Shown piece by piece: positions 46,161-54,684 of a DNA stretch of 64,000 bases. The stretch is from DATKDF01 sp963752045 (GTDB taxonomy: Bacteria; Acidobacteriota; Vicinamibacteria; Vicinamibacterales; SCN-69-37). The stretch spans positions 744,001 to 808,000 of the forward strand of contig CAVVWN010000008.1 of assembly GCA_963752045.1 (NCBI GenBank). The letters are read 5' to 3'. The translations under genes and the position numbers were made by a program. The notes below the pieces were generated by a model, which was given only the letters and a program-made list of their open reading frames with translations, did no database searches and was not told the origin of the DNA. Numbering within the stretch: the first letter of the stretch is position 1; each line of letters begins with the position of its first letter.

Positions 46161-47259
46161 GATTCGCGCAGAGAGGATAGAAGGACCGGAGGAGCCCCTT
46201 CGTAGGGGCGCGGCGGCCGAGACGGCGCCTCGCCGCGCTTACCAGAATCCGGTCCGCGAGCAGGCCGACGCTCACGGCGTACGAGTTGGAGCAGTTGTAG
46301 TCGAGGATCGACTCGTAGTTGCGATACACGAGGAAGTGCCGTCGTGTGCCGCGGACGAGCGACGCACTCATGTCGGCGCTCGGGAGGTCCGCCCCGCCGG
46401 CCAGCGTCACGCCCAGACGTCGCCACTCGTCGAGCGGGCGCGCCACCGTCATCTGCTGAATCGCCTGGCACCCGCGCTGTCGCATCGGCACCTCGCGGCC
46501 GATCCGATCGAGCACGTCACGGGTGACACGGACCTCCCGGCCCCAGCGCTCTCCGGTCGTCCAGCCGGCGTTGACCAGGTAGTTGGCGATCGACGCGAAG
46601 ACGTCCGCCTGGCTCGTCCAGATGTCCGCCCGGCCGTCGCCGTCGAAGTCCACGGCGTGCTTGAGGTAGCTCGACGGCATGAACTGCGGCTGGCCCATGG
46701 CGCCGGCCCAGGACCCCTTCATGTCATCGAGGCCGATGTGGCCCTGGTCGAGAATCGCGAGGGCGTGGAAGATCTCCTCGCGGAAGAGCCGCCGGCGTCC
46801 GTCGTAGGCGAGTGTCACGAGCGCCGTCACCGTGGGATAGGTGCCCGTGAACCGGCCGAAGCTCGACTCCAGCCCCCAGACCGACACCAGCATCGGCACC
46901 GGCACGCCGTACCGGGTCGCGACGCGCTCGAGCGTCTGGCGATGGCGCGCCTGCATGTCGCGCGCCGTGCGCACCGACCTCGGGGTCACCCAGCCGGCCA
47001 CGTAGTCGTCGAGGCTTCGCGTCTGTTCGGGCTGCGCGCGGTCGCGGGCGACGACGACGGTCTCTGGCGCCTCGATGCCCGACAGGGCCGCGTCGACGAC
47101 GGCGACGCTGACGCCGCGTGTCAGGGCCTCGGCGCGCAGCTCGGCCAGCCAGTCGGCGAAGGGCACGGACTCGGGCGCCGGCGTCTGCTGAGCGGCGAGT
47201 GTGGCAATCGCCAGGACACCAGCCACGAGCCGGAGACCGAAGGAAGCCGGGATCATCAC
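46123..47259 (-). CDS. Membrane-bound lytic murein transglycosylase B family protein
   Basis: A 378-residue exported protein with signal peptide (LRLVAGVLAIATLAAQ). The MltB catalytic domain shows the glutamate in SVWGLESSFGRFTG (Glu131), FREEIFHALAILDQGH, GSWAGAMGQPQFMPSSYLKHAVDFDGDGRADIW and the C-terminal RNYESILDYNCSNSYAVSVGLLADRI. It cleaves peptidoglycan glycan strands with 1,6-anhydro-muramoyl formation. It lies downstream of a permease gene on the same strand and overlaps the end of the dehydratase gene. Confidence 0.9.
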   Translation of the reverse strand: MMIPASFGLRLVAGVLAIATLAAQQTPAPESVPFADWLAELRAEALTRGVSVAVVDAALSGIEAPETVVVARDRAQPEQTRSLDDYVAGWVTPRSVRTARDMQARHRQTLERVATRYGVPVPMLVSVWGLESSFGRFTGTYPTVTALVTLAYDGRRRLFREEIFHALAILDQGHIGLDDMKGSWAGAMGQPQFMPSSYLKHAVDFDGDGRADIWTSQADVFASIANYLVNAGWTTGERWGREVRVTRDVLDRIGREVPMRQRGCQAIQQMTVARPLDEWRRLGVTLAGGADLPSADMSASLVRGTRRHFLVYRNYESILDYNCSNSYAVSVGLLADRILVSAARRRLGRRAPTKGLLRSFYPLCANLNSTPARGVGPD

Positions 47260-47325
47260 TGCGCCTTCAGAGTACGGGACGTCCGCGCCGCGTGCAAGCC
47301 AGGCCGGCGAGGTGGTCGACGGCCG

Positions 47326-48645
47326 CTATTCGGCGCGGAGCGCTTCGGCCGGGAAGACCGCCGCCGCTCGCCGCGCGGGACCGACGCCGGCCGCAATGCC
47401 GACCAGCACGAGGATCGTGACGGCGGCAGCCGCAGTGACGAGAGAAATGTGGGGTTCGGCGCCGTCGGGAATCGCCGGAATCCACGACACGACCTGCGTG
47501 AGCACCCAGGCCCCCGCGATGCCGGAGAGGCCGCCAATGAGCGTGATGGCCAGCGCCTCGATGAGGAAGCCGACGAAGATGTCTCCGCGCGTGGCGCCCA
47601 CGGCCCGCCGGACGCCGATTTCCTGGGTCCGCTCGCGAACTGACACGAGCAGGACGTTGGCCACGCCAACCGCGCCCACGAATAACCCGATGCCGCCGAC
47701 CAGCCCGACGAGCAGCTTCAGCCCGTTGATGATGAGGTTCATCTCCCGAAGCCGGTCGAACGTCGTGGTGAACGTCAGCTGCCCTGACGTCCGGCCCAAC
47801 CGCTGCTGGCGGCGTTCGAGAATCCCGCGCGCGTCGGCCACGGCCGCCGCGGCATCGTCCGGTTCCCGCAGGCGCAACGCCAGGCTGCTCGCTGTCTCAT
47901 TGCCGCGGAAGACCGCTGCCACAGTCTCGAAGGGCACGTAGATCAACTGGTCCTGAGACGATCGGAATTCACCCTCCGGTTCGCCGACAAACTCCAGCAA
48001 CCCGACCACCTGGAAGGGCCAGTTGCCCAGCACCACGATCTCGCCGACGGGATCCTCTCCACCGAAGATCTGCCGGGCGACGCGGCCGCCGAGCACCGCG
48101 ACCCGCGCGCTCTCGAGATGCTCCTCGACCAGGGGCAGCCGCCCCCGCGCGATGGTGAGGCCCTGCATGTCGAACGCCGAAGAGGTGACGCCGCGGACCT
48201 GGACGGAGAGGCCGCGCGAGACGTTGCGCACGACCAGTCCGCCGTCGCTCGTCCGGGCGACCGACATCCCCTGGACGACCACGCCTCGGACGACCGCACT
48301 CGCCGAGTTCTCTGCGGCCACCAGGTCGAAATAGCCGCTCGTCCGCAGCACGGCGTCCGCGTCGTCGGGCCGGAGCGTCAGGGGGAAGCCGATCGGATCG
48401 CCTGTCGACGGATCGGGATCCACCCGCACCTGGACGATGTTGCCACCGGCGGAGTTGAACGTGCTGAGCGCCATGCGGTGCAGGCCGGAGACGACGGCCA
48501 CGAGCAGGACGACCGCCGTGATGCCCGTGGCGATGCCGAAGGCGGACAGGGCCGCCTGCAGGCGGCGGCCTTTCAGACTCGCACCGGCCTCGACGAGCAG
48601 CGAACCGATGACGATCCAGCGCCGCCCCCGGCTGCGGGTAGTCAC
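47326..48645 (-). CDS. MacB-type ABC transporter permease (no ATPase domain)
   Basis: A 439-residue membrane protein with one N-terminal helix (near residues 36-54), a large periplasmic MacB_PCD-like domain, and three C-terminal helices with the FtsX-type segment VANVLLVSVRERTQEIGVRRAVGATRGDI. It would form the transmembrane half of a type VII (MacB/LolCDE-like) mechanotransmission exporter. Its start overlaps the adaptor gene upstream by four bases. No ATP-binding subunit is encoded beside it. Confidence 0.88.
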   Translation of the reverse strand: MTTRSRGRRWIVIGSLLVEAGASLKGRRLQAALSAFGIATGITAVVLLVAVVSGLHRMALSTFNSAGGNIVQVRVDPDPSTGDPIGFPLTLRPDDADAVLRTSGYFDLVAAENSASAVVRGVVVQGMSVARTSDGGLVVRNVSRGLSVQVRGVTSSAFDMQGLTIARGRLPLVEEHLESARVAVLGGRVARQIFGGEDPVGEIVVLGNWPFQVVGLLEFVGEPEGEFRSSQDQLIYVPFETVAAVFRGNETASSLALRLREPDDAAAAVADARGILERRQQRLGRTSGQLTFTTTFDRLREMNLIINGLKLLVGLVGGIGLFVGAVGVANVLLVSVRERTQEIGVRRAVGATRGDIFVGFLIEALAITLIGGLSGIAGAWVLTQVVSWIPAIPDGAEPHISLVTAAAAVTILVLVGIAAGVGPARRAAAVFPAEALRAE

Positions 48646-49808
48646 TGTCCCTCCTCACGACACAGAATCGTGTCGCCGACGTCGAGGCCAGAAGTGATCT
48701 CCACCCGGTCCTCGGATACCACGCCCAGTTCGACGGGACGACCTGCCGATTCGCCGCCCTGCAGGTGAACCCGGGACCGGCCGCCAGCCTGGGTGGTGAG
48801 GCACCGATCCGGGATGATGACCACGCCTTCCTTGACGCCCACGACGATTTCGGCGCGCGCCGGGACGTTGATCCACGCCGTGTTTCTGTCGGTGGCCACG
48901 TCGATGATGATTGGGAACGTCGTCAAGCGGGTCTGCGAGTCCACTTCTCCGGCGCTCGACACACTGACGAGCTCGGCCTCAACCACACGGTCGGGGTCGG
49001 AATCGAGCCGGATCCGCACGGTCATCCCCGGGCGCAGGCGCCGAGCGTCGCCGGCGGTGACCTTGGCATTGAGCGAGGCGCGACTCGCGTCGCCGAGCGT
49101 TGCCACAACCGTGCCTCCCGAGGTGGATTGCGAGACGCCGGCCACGCCTGACCCGACCTCGACGTGGCGGCGGATGATCCACGCGTCGATCGGGGCGCGC
49201 ACGATCGTGTGCTGCAGCTGCGCCTGGCGCTGAGCCAGTTGCGCGCGCAGTTGCTCGATGCGGGCTTCGCTCGAGGCGAGATTGCGGCGCGCGCGCTCGA
49301 GCGCGCGTTCGGCCGTGCGGACCTGCAATTGCGAGGCGTCGACCTCGGATTGGGCCACCAGACCCCGGGCGTAGAGTTCGACGTTGCGCTCGTGGGTGAC
49401 GCGCCGGAGCGCGAGGGTGTCTTCGTCGAGGTCGAGACGCGAGGCTTCGAGCTGCAACTCGGCCTGCTTCAGCTGGGCCTCGGCCTCTTCGACGGCCGTC
49501 TGGGCGATGCGCGAGTCCAGCGTCACGAGCACCTGGCCGGCGCTGACACGATCGCCGTCCTCGACAAGGACCGACTCGACGAGGCCGGACGCCTCCGCGC
49601 GCACCTCGACCGTCACCGAGGGGTTGACCAGCCCCGAGACGAGCAGGATGTCTTCGATTCTGCCGCGATCCACCGCGTGGGGAACGGTGTCTGGCGGGCC
49701 CGGTGGTCGTGGGGGTGCGAGCCAGACCGCAGTGCCCACGGCCGCCACCAGCAGGACCGCCAACGGCAACAGGTAGCGCGTCCGCAGGAAGCGGCGGCGC
49801 CTGGACAT
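48642..49808 (-). CDS. HlyD/RND-type periplasmic adaptor subunit
   Basis: A 388-residue membrane-fusion protein. An N-terminal membrane anchor (LLPLAVLLVAAVGTAVWLA) is followed by a lipoyl-like half motif (VEVRAEASGLVESVLVEDGDRVSAGQVL), a long coiled-coil hairpin (residues ~100-200), the second lipoyl half (IVRAPIDAWIIRRHVEVGSGV) and a beta-barrel domain. It would link the inner-membrane permease at 47326-48645 to an outer-membrane channel. The substrate is unknown. Confidence 0.87.
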   Translation of the reverse strand: MSRRRRFLRTRYLLPLAVLLVAAVGTAVWLAPPRPPGPPDTVPHAVDRGRIEDILLVSGLVNPSVTVEVRAEASGLVESVLVEDGDRVSAGQVLVTLDSRIAQTAVEEAEAQLKQAELQLEASRLDLDEDTLALRRVTHERNVELYARGLVAQSEVDASQLQVRTAERALERARRNLASSEARIEQLRAQLAQRQAQLQHTIVRAPIDAWIIRRHVEVGSGVAGVSQSTSGGTVVATLGDASRASLNAKVTAGDARRLRPGMTVRIRLDSDPDRVVEAELVSVSSAGEVDSQTRLTTFPIIIDVATDRNTAWINVPARAEIVVGVKEGVVIIPDRCLTTQAGGRSRVHLQGGESAGRPVELGVVSEDRVEITSGLDVGDTILCREEGQ

Positions 49809-49826
49809 CGACGAGTTTTCCTTCCT

Positions 49827-49850
49827 GGACGGACTAACGTCAGTCCGTCC
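49827..49850. repeat. Nine-bp inverted repeat between EF-G2 and adaptor genes
   Basis: GGACGGACT (49827-49835) and AGTCCGTCC (49842-49850) pair around a six-base loop in the 72-nt gap between two minus-strand genes. No T run follows on either strand. It could be a weak terminator or an operator; the sequence does not decide. Confidence 0.4.
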
Positions 49851-49880
49851 CGTTGTTCTGTCGGCGACCGCCGCGGACGA

Positions 49881-51977
49881 TCACGCCTCCTCTTCCTCCG
49901 CCTGGCCGCGCTCGGCCTTCGCGGTCGAGATGATCTTGTCGTGCAGGTGTCCCGGCACTTCGTCGTAGTGCGAGAACTCCATGTGGTACGACCCTCGGCC
50001 TCCGGTCGTGGACGTGATCGTCTGTTCGTAGGTCAGCATTTCGGCCATCGGCACCGTGGCCTTGATGACGGTGGCGGCGCCGCGCGTGTCCATGCCTGAG
50101 ATGCGCCCTCGCCGGCTGTTGAGGTCGCCCATCAGGTCGCCCGCGAAGTCCGACGGCGCGTAGACCTCGACGTTCATGATCGGTTCGAGGAGCGTGGGCC
50201 TGGCTCGCGACATCGCGTCCTTGAAGGCGAGCCGGCCGGCCATCTTGAACGACATCTCGTTGGAGTCCACGTCGTGGTACGACCCGTCGTACACCGTCGC
50301 TTTGAAGTCGACCACCGGGTACCCGGCCAGATAGCCGCGCATCCGGGCCTCCTGGATGCCCTTTTCGACGGCCGGGACGAACTGCCGGGGAATGGCCCCG
50401 CCGAAGATCTCGTTCGCGAATTCGAAGTCGCCGCCGCGCGGAAGCGGCTCCATCCGGATCCTGCAGTCGCCGAACTGGCCATGTCCGCCCGTCTGCTTCT
50501 TGTGACGGCCGTGAGCCTCGACCTTCGCCGTGATGGTCTCGCGGTAGGCGATGCGCGGCGGCTTGAGGTTGACCTCGACGCCGAACCGCCGGCGCAGCTT
50601 CGCCACGGTGACCTCGATGTGCAGCTGCCCCTGGCCCGAGAGCAGCAGCTCGTGCGTCTGCTCGTCGCGCCCGTAGCCGATCGACGGATCTTCCTCGCGA
50701 AGCCGCTGCATGGCCGTGCCGATCTTGTCCTCGTCGCCACGTGTCTTCGGCTCGATCGCGTAGGCCAGCACCGGCTCGGGGAAGGTGATGGGCGGCACGA
50801 CGAAACCGGCAGCCTTGTCTCCCAGCGTGTCGCTCGTGTGCGTGTCCTTGAGCTTGGCCACGGCCCCAAGGTCGCCCGCATGCAGCTCCGGCACGTGGGT
50901 CTGGGTCTTCCCCTGGAGCGCCAGCAGGTGCCCGAACCGTTCGCTGCCGTCGCGGGTGACGTTGGGCACGGTCGCGTCCGCCGTGAGCACGCCGGAGACG
51001 ACGCGGAACAGCGTGATGCGTCCCGCGAACGGATCCGCGACGGTCTTCCACACCCACAGCACGAGAGGCTGGGCGTCGTCGGCGGCCCGGGTCGCCGGTT
51101 CGCCGGCCGGCGTCCGGCCCGGGAACTCGCGCGTCGAGGGCGGCGGCACGTGGGCGACGACGGCGTCGGCCAGCGGCTGGACGCCGATGTTGCGCAGCCC
51201 CGACGTGCAATAGACCGGAAACAGGCGACCGCTCTGGACTGCGCGGCTCAGCCCTTCGGCAAGCTCCTCCTGCGTGAGCGTGCCCGCCTCGAAGAACTTC
51301 TCCATCAGGGCGTCGTCGGCTTCGGCGACCATCTCGATGAGCCCGTCGCGCGCGTTCTGCGCGGCGGCGACGAGTGCGTCGGGTACGTCCCCGACGGTCG
51401 GCGTGCCAGACTCGTCGGCGGGGAAGGTGATGGCCTTCATGGCGACCAGATCGACGACCCCCGTGAAGTCGCGCTCCTCGCCGATGGGCAATTGCACCGG
51501 GACGCAGTTGCGCCCGAGGCGCTCGCGCATCGATTCGAGCGCGCGGTCGAGGCTGGACCGCTCGCGGTCGAGCCGGTTGAGGGCGATGAGCCGGGGCAGC
51601 CGGAACTCCTCGGCAATCGCCCAGACCTTCTCGGTCGAGACCTCGACGCCCGAGACGGCATCGACGACCACGACGGCGGCGTCAACCACTCGCAGCGCGG
51701 CGCGCGCCTCACTGAGGAAGTTGCCCATGCCGGGCGAGTCGATCAGGTTGATCTTGGCCTTGTTCCACTCGAGGTAGGCGAGCGAGGCGGAGAGCGTGTG
51801 CTTGCGGGCGATGGCTTCGTCGTCGTAATCGGTGACCGTCGTGCCGTCGTCGACCTTGCCCAGTCGATTGACGGCGCCGGCATCGAACAGGAGCGCCGAG
51901 GCCAGCTGCGTCTTGCCCGAGCCGCTGTGGCCCACGAGCGCCACGTTCCGGATGCCTGCCGCGTCGAAGACCTTCAT
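49881..51977 (-). CDS. EF-G-like translation factor (FusA2 type)
   Basis: A 698-residue EF-G homologue distinct from fusA. G1 is GHSGSGKT (residues 16-23), not the AHIDAGKT of the main EF-G. G3 is DSPGMGNF and G4 NRLDRE. Domains II-V are complete: GYGRDEQTHELLLSGQGQLHIEV, KKQTGGHGQFGDCRI, GSYHDVDSNEMSFKMAGRLAF, GRGSYHMEFSHYDEVP. Such EF-G2 proteins occur beside a normal EF-G in many phyla; their role (reduced or no translocase activity, stress or recycling) varies. It precedes an adaptor-permease-mltB string on the same strand but is probably separate. Confidence 0.88.
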   Translation of the reverse strand: MKVFDAAGIRNVALVGHSGSGKTQLASALLFDAGAVNRLGKVDDGTTVTDYDDEAIARKHTLSASLAYLEWNKAKINLIDSPGMGNFLSEARAALRVVDAAVVVVDAVSGVEVSTEKVWAIAEEFRLPRLIALNRLDRERSSLDRALESMRERLGRNCVPVQLPIGEERDFTGVVDLVAMKAITFPADESGTPTVGDVPDALVAAAQNARDGLIEMVAEADDALMEKFFEAGTLTQEELAEGLSRAVQSGRLFPVYCTSGLRNIGVQPLADAVVAHVPPPSTREFPGRTPAGEPATRAADDAQPLVLWVWKTVADPFAGRITLFRVVSGVLTADATVPNVTRDGSERFGHLLALQGKTQTHVPELHAGDLGAVAKLKDTHTSDTLGDKAAGFVVPPITFPEPVLAYAIEPKTRGDEDKIGTAMQRLREEDPSIGYGRDEQTHELLLSGQGQLHIEVTVAKLRRRFGVEVNLKPPRIAYRETITAKVEAHGRHKKQTGGHGQFGDCRIRMEPLPRGGDFEFANEIFGGAIPRQFVPAVEKGIQEARMRGYLAGYPVVDFKATVYDGSYHDVDSNEMSFKMAGRLAFKDAMSRARPTLLEPIMNVEVYAPSDFAGDLMGDLNSRRGRISGMDTRGAATVIKATVPMAEMLTYEQTITSTTGGRGSYHMEFSHYDEVPGHLHDKIISTAKAERGQAEEEEA

Positions 51978-52029
51978 ATGGGGGGTCCTCCCTGGAAGTC
52001 GTCGTCAGGCGAATCATATCGTCTCGAAG

Positions 52030-52168
52030 ACGGGAATCTGGAATCTGGGATTTGGGATCTGGGATCTGAGAACCTGGAATCTGAAATCTGAAATCCTGCC
52101 TGGCGCGAACCCCGGCGCCGACCGCTGTTCCCAGATTCCAGATCCCAGATCCCAGATCCCAGATTCCC
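52030..52168. repeat. Facing arrays of GGATCTG-type heptamers between EF-G2 and permease genes
   Basis: The left array (52032-52096) runs TGGAATC, TGGGATT, TGGGATC, TGGGATC and more degenerate units in mostly 7-base steps. The right array (52130-52168) is CCCAGATT then CCAGATC units, the exact inverse. Together they can form a long hairpin around a GC-rich centre. It is the same type as at 43364-43634. Confidence 0.85.
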
Positions 52169-52176
52169 TGTCGCTG

Positions 52177-53454
52177 TCACTCGTGCCTGAGGGCTTCGAT
52201 GGGATCGAGGCGAGAGGCCCGAACGGCGGGGACCATGCCGAAGAAGATCCCGACCCCGGCCGAAAACGCAAAACCGAGCAGGAACGACCACCAGGGGAGC
52301 GCCACGGGGAATCCCGTGACGTAATGGACGCCGAGTCCGATCGCACTGCCGCAGAGGATCCCGAGGACTCCGCCGAGCGACGTCAGGAACACCGCCTCGA
52401 GCAGAAACTGCCAGAGCACCTCGAGCCGGCGGGCCCCGAGCGCCTTGCGCACGCCGATTTCGCGTGTGCGCTCGGTCACGCTGATCGTCATGATGCTCAT
52501 GACCCCGATGCCGCCCACCATCAGCGCGATGGACGACAGCACAATCAGGGCGAGAAAGGTCGCCTGGGTGATTTGGTCCCAGGTCTCGAGAATGGAATCC
52601 TGGGTCAAGAGATCGAAGTCGTTCGCGTCGTCGAGGCGCAACCCGTGGCGGATGCGCATGATGCTCTCGACCTCGTCCCGGGCCTGATCGCGGGGGGCGC
52701 CTTCGTGCGGAACGGCGACGATGACGACCATGCTCAACTGGCCCCGACCCATCCGCATGACGCGGTTGCCAAACTGCTTCTGATACGTCGTGTACGGGAC
52801 CACGGCGAAGTCGTCGACGCTCGCGCTCATGCCGCCCGGGCTGGGACGTTTGGCGGCGACACCGATGACCTCGTATTCGTCGAGCCCGATCCGGACCCGC
52901 CGCCCGATAGGGTCCTGCACCGGGAACAGCGCCTGATACGGCGTCTGCCCGAGGACGACGACCCGCTGGCGCCGCTGGACCTCCGACGCCGTGATGAACC
53001 GGCCGTGCGAGAGCTCGATCTTGTTGACCGTGGCGAAGTGCTCCGTGGCGCCGATGATCGAGATGGTCTTGCTGCTCTCGTTCCGGTATCGGACTGGCAG
53101 GCTGCTCGACGGGTCACCCTGGCCCAGCAGGATGTCCACCGTGGCGATTGACGGCGCATTGCGCTCGATAGCCTCGGCATCGTGCACGGTGAGCGAGGGT
53201 CTCATCAACAACTCGCGAAAATTCCCACCCAGCATGCTGATGCCAGACAGTTGCGACACGATCAGCGTGTCCGGGCCGAGCTGCTCGATCTGGCCGCGGA
53301 TCGACCGGTCGAACCCGGTGACGAGCGACGTCATGCCGACGATCGACGTGATGCCGATGACGATGCCGAGAATGGTCAGGCCCGATCGCAGCCTGTTCGT
53401 ACGCACGGTCTCCCACGACATCTGGAAGATTTCGTCGAAGAGCGTCCATCGCAT
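52177..53454 (-). CDS. MacB-type ABC transporter permease
   Basis: A 425-residue permease. The N terminus SWETVRTNRLRSGLTILGIVIGITSIVGMTSLV is the first membrane segment, a large periplasmic domain follows, and the C-terminal part has VGGIGVMSIMTISVTERTREIGVRKALGARR with three helices and ends RLDPIEALRHE. It is the second of two adjacent permeases (three-base gap), so the complex may be a heterodimer. No ATPase gene is present in this string. Confidence 0.88.
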   Translation of the reverse strand: MRWTLFDEIFQMSWETVRTNRLRSGLTILGIVIGITSIVGMTSLVTGFDRSIRGQIEQLGPDTLIVSQLSGISMLGGNFRELLMRPSLTVHDAEAIERNAPSIATVDILLGQGDPSSSLPVRYRNESSKTISIIGATEHFATVNKIELSHGRFITASEVQRRQRVVVLGQTPYQALFPVQDPIGRRVRIGLDEYEVIGVAAKRPSPGGMSASVDDFAVVPYTTYQKQFGNRVMRMGRGQLSMVVIVAVPHEGAPRDQARDEVESIMRIRHGLRLDDANDFDLLTQDSILETWDQITQATFLALIVLSSIALMVGGIGVMSIMTISVTERTREIGVRKALGARRLEVLWQFLLEAVFLTSLGGVLGILCGSAIGLGVHYVTGFPVALPWWSFLLGFAFSAGVGIFFGMVPAVRASRLDPIEALRHE

Positions 53455-53457
53455 CGT

Positions 53458-54684
53458 CTACTCCCGTCGGAGCGCTTCGATGGGATCGAGCGCCGCGGCC
53501 CGCGTGGCCGGGTAGAGTCCGAAGAAAAGGCCGACGGCGGCCGTCATCGAGATGCCGAGCGCGACCGACCAGGTCTCGACCGTGGCCGGAAGCGGGCTGA
53601 CCAGGCTGATCACGTACGCGATGAAGAACCCGAGTGCCGTGCCGAGGATGCCGCCGAACGTGGACAGGGCAATCGACTCGGTCAGGATCTGCCACACGAT
53701 GTCACGACGTCTGGCGCCGAGTGACTTGCGCAGCCCGATCTCGCGCGTGCGCTCGGTGACCACCATCAACATGATGTTCATGATGACGATGCCGCCGACG
53801 ACGAGCGACAGGCTGACGACGCCTATCAGGATCGTAAACAGGCCCGCCGTCGCGATCTCGTAGATCTCGATGAACGTGTCGGCCGAGTAGATGCCGAAGT
53901 TGTCCGGCTCCTGGGGCCGCAGTCGCCGTTTCACTCTCAACGCCTGAGTGGCCTCGCCCATGGCCTGCTCGAGATGCTCCGGATCGATGGGCCGCACCGT
54001 CATCGTGAGCGACATGCGGGAGCCGAACATCCGCTGGAAGGCCCGGAATGGCACGACGATGTACGCGTCCTGCGACTGGCCCATCAGCGAGCCCCGTTGC
54101 GCCGCCACGCCGATCACGCGGAAGTGCACGCCGCGGATGACGATCGTCTTTTCCAGGGGGTCGATGGTTTCGAACAGGCGGTCCGCTGCGTCCCACCCGA
54201 GGAAGGCGACGTTGCGGCCGCGTTCGAACTCCTGCGCCGTCATCAGCCGGCCCCGCTCGACTTCCGTCGTGGACAGCTGGCCGTATTCGCGGGTCACGCC
54301 GCGGATCTGGATGCTCTCGGCCGTCCGACCCCGATAGGTGACCCGCGCACCGGCCGTCGCTTCCGCCATGACGAGGTCGATACTGGGGCCGCCCGCGCGG
54401 ACCGCTTCGACGTCGTCCATCGTCACCGCCGGGTTCCGTTCGGCCTGACGGGCCTGTTCGACATTGAAGATCAGCCGGTTCCTCTGGTTGATCGTGAACG
54501 TGTCGGCGCCGACCCCCGACGTCAGCGTCTCGCTCACTGTGACGTCGAGGCCTCGGACGAGCGACACGACGGCGATGATCGACGTCACCGCAACGACGTT
54601 GCCGAGCACCGTCAGCAACGCGCGGAGCTTGTTCGCCCAGATGGCCTGCAGCGCGAGCGACACGGCCTCCAGGAAGCGCTGCAC
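53458..54684 (-). CDS. MacB-type ABC transporter permease
   Basis: A 408-residue permease paralogous to its downstream neighbour. The N-terminal helix LRALLTVLGNVVAVTSIIAVVSLV is followed by a periplasmic domain. The C-terminal segment VVGGIVIMNIMLMVVTERTREIGLRKSLGARRRDI is the FtsX signature, and the protein ends in ALDPIEALRRE. Its start overlaps the stop of the adaptor gene upstream. Confidence 0.88.
   Translation of the reverse strand: MQRFLEAVSLALQAIWANKLRALLTVLGNVVAVTSIIAVVSLVRGLDVTVSETLTSGVGADTFTINQRNRLIFNVEQARQAERNPAVTMDDVEAVRAGGPSIDLVMAEATAGARVTYRGRTAESIQIRGVTREYGQLSTTEVERGRLMTAQEFERGRNVAFLGWDAADRLFETIDPLEKTIVIRGVHFRVIGVAAQRGSLMGQSQDAYIVVPFRAFQRMFGSRMSLTMTVRPIDPEHLEQAMGEATQALRVKRRLRPQEPDNFGIYSADTFIEIYEIATAGLFTILIGVVSLSLVVGGIVIMNIMLMVVTERTREIGLRKSLGARRRDIVWQILTESIALSTFGGILGTALGFFIAYVISLVSPLPATVETWSVALGISMTAAVGLFFGLYPATRAAALDPIEALRRE

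Noticed and set aside
52030..52168. CRISPR array
   Set aside because: Units are 7 bases with no spacers of 30-40 nt, the two halves are inverted, and no cas genes are near. They are short tandem heptamers.
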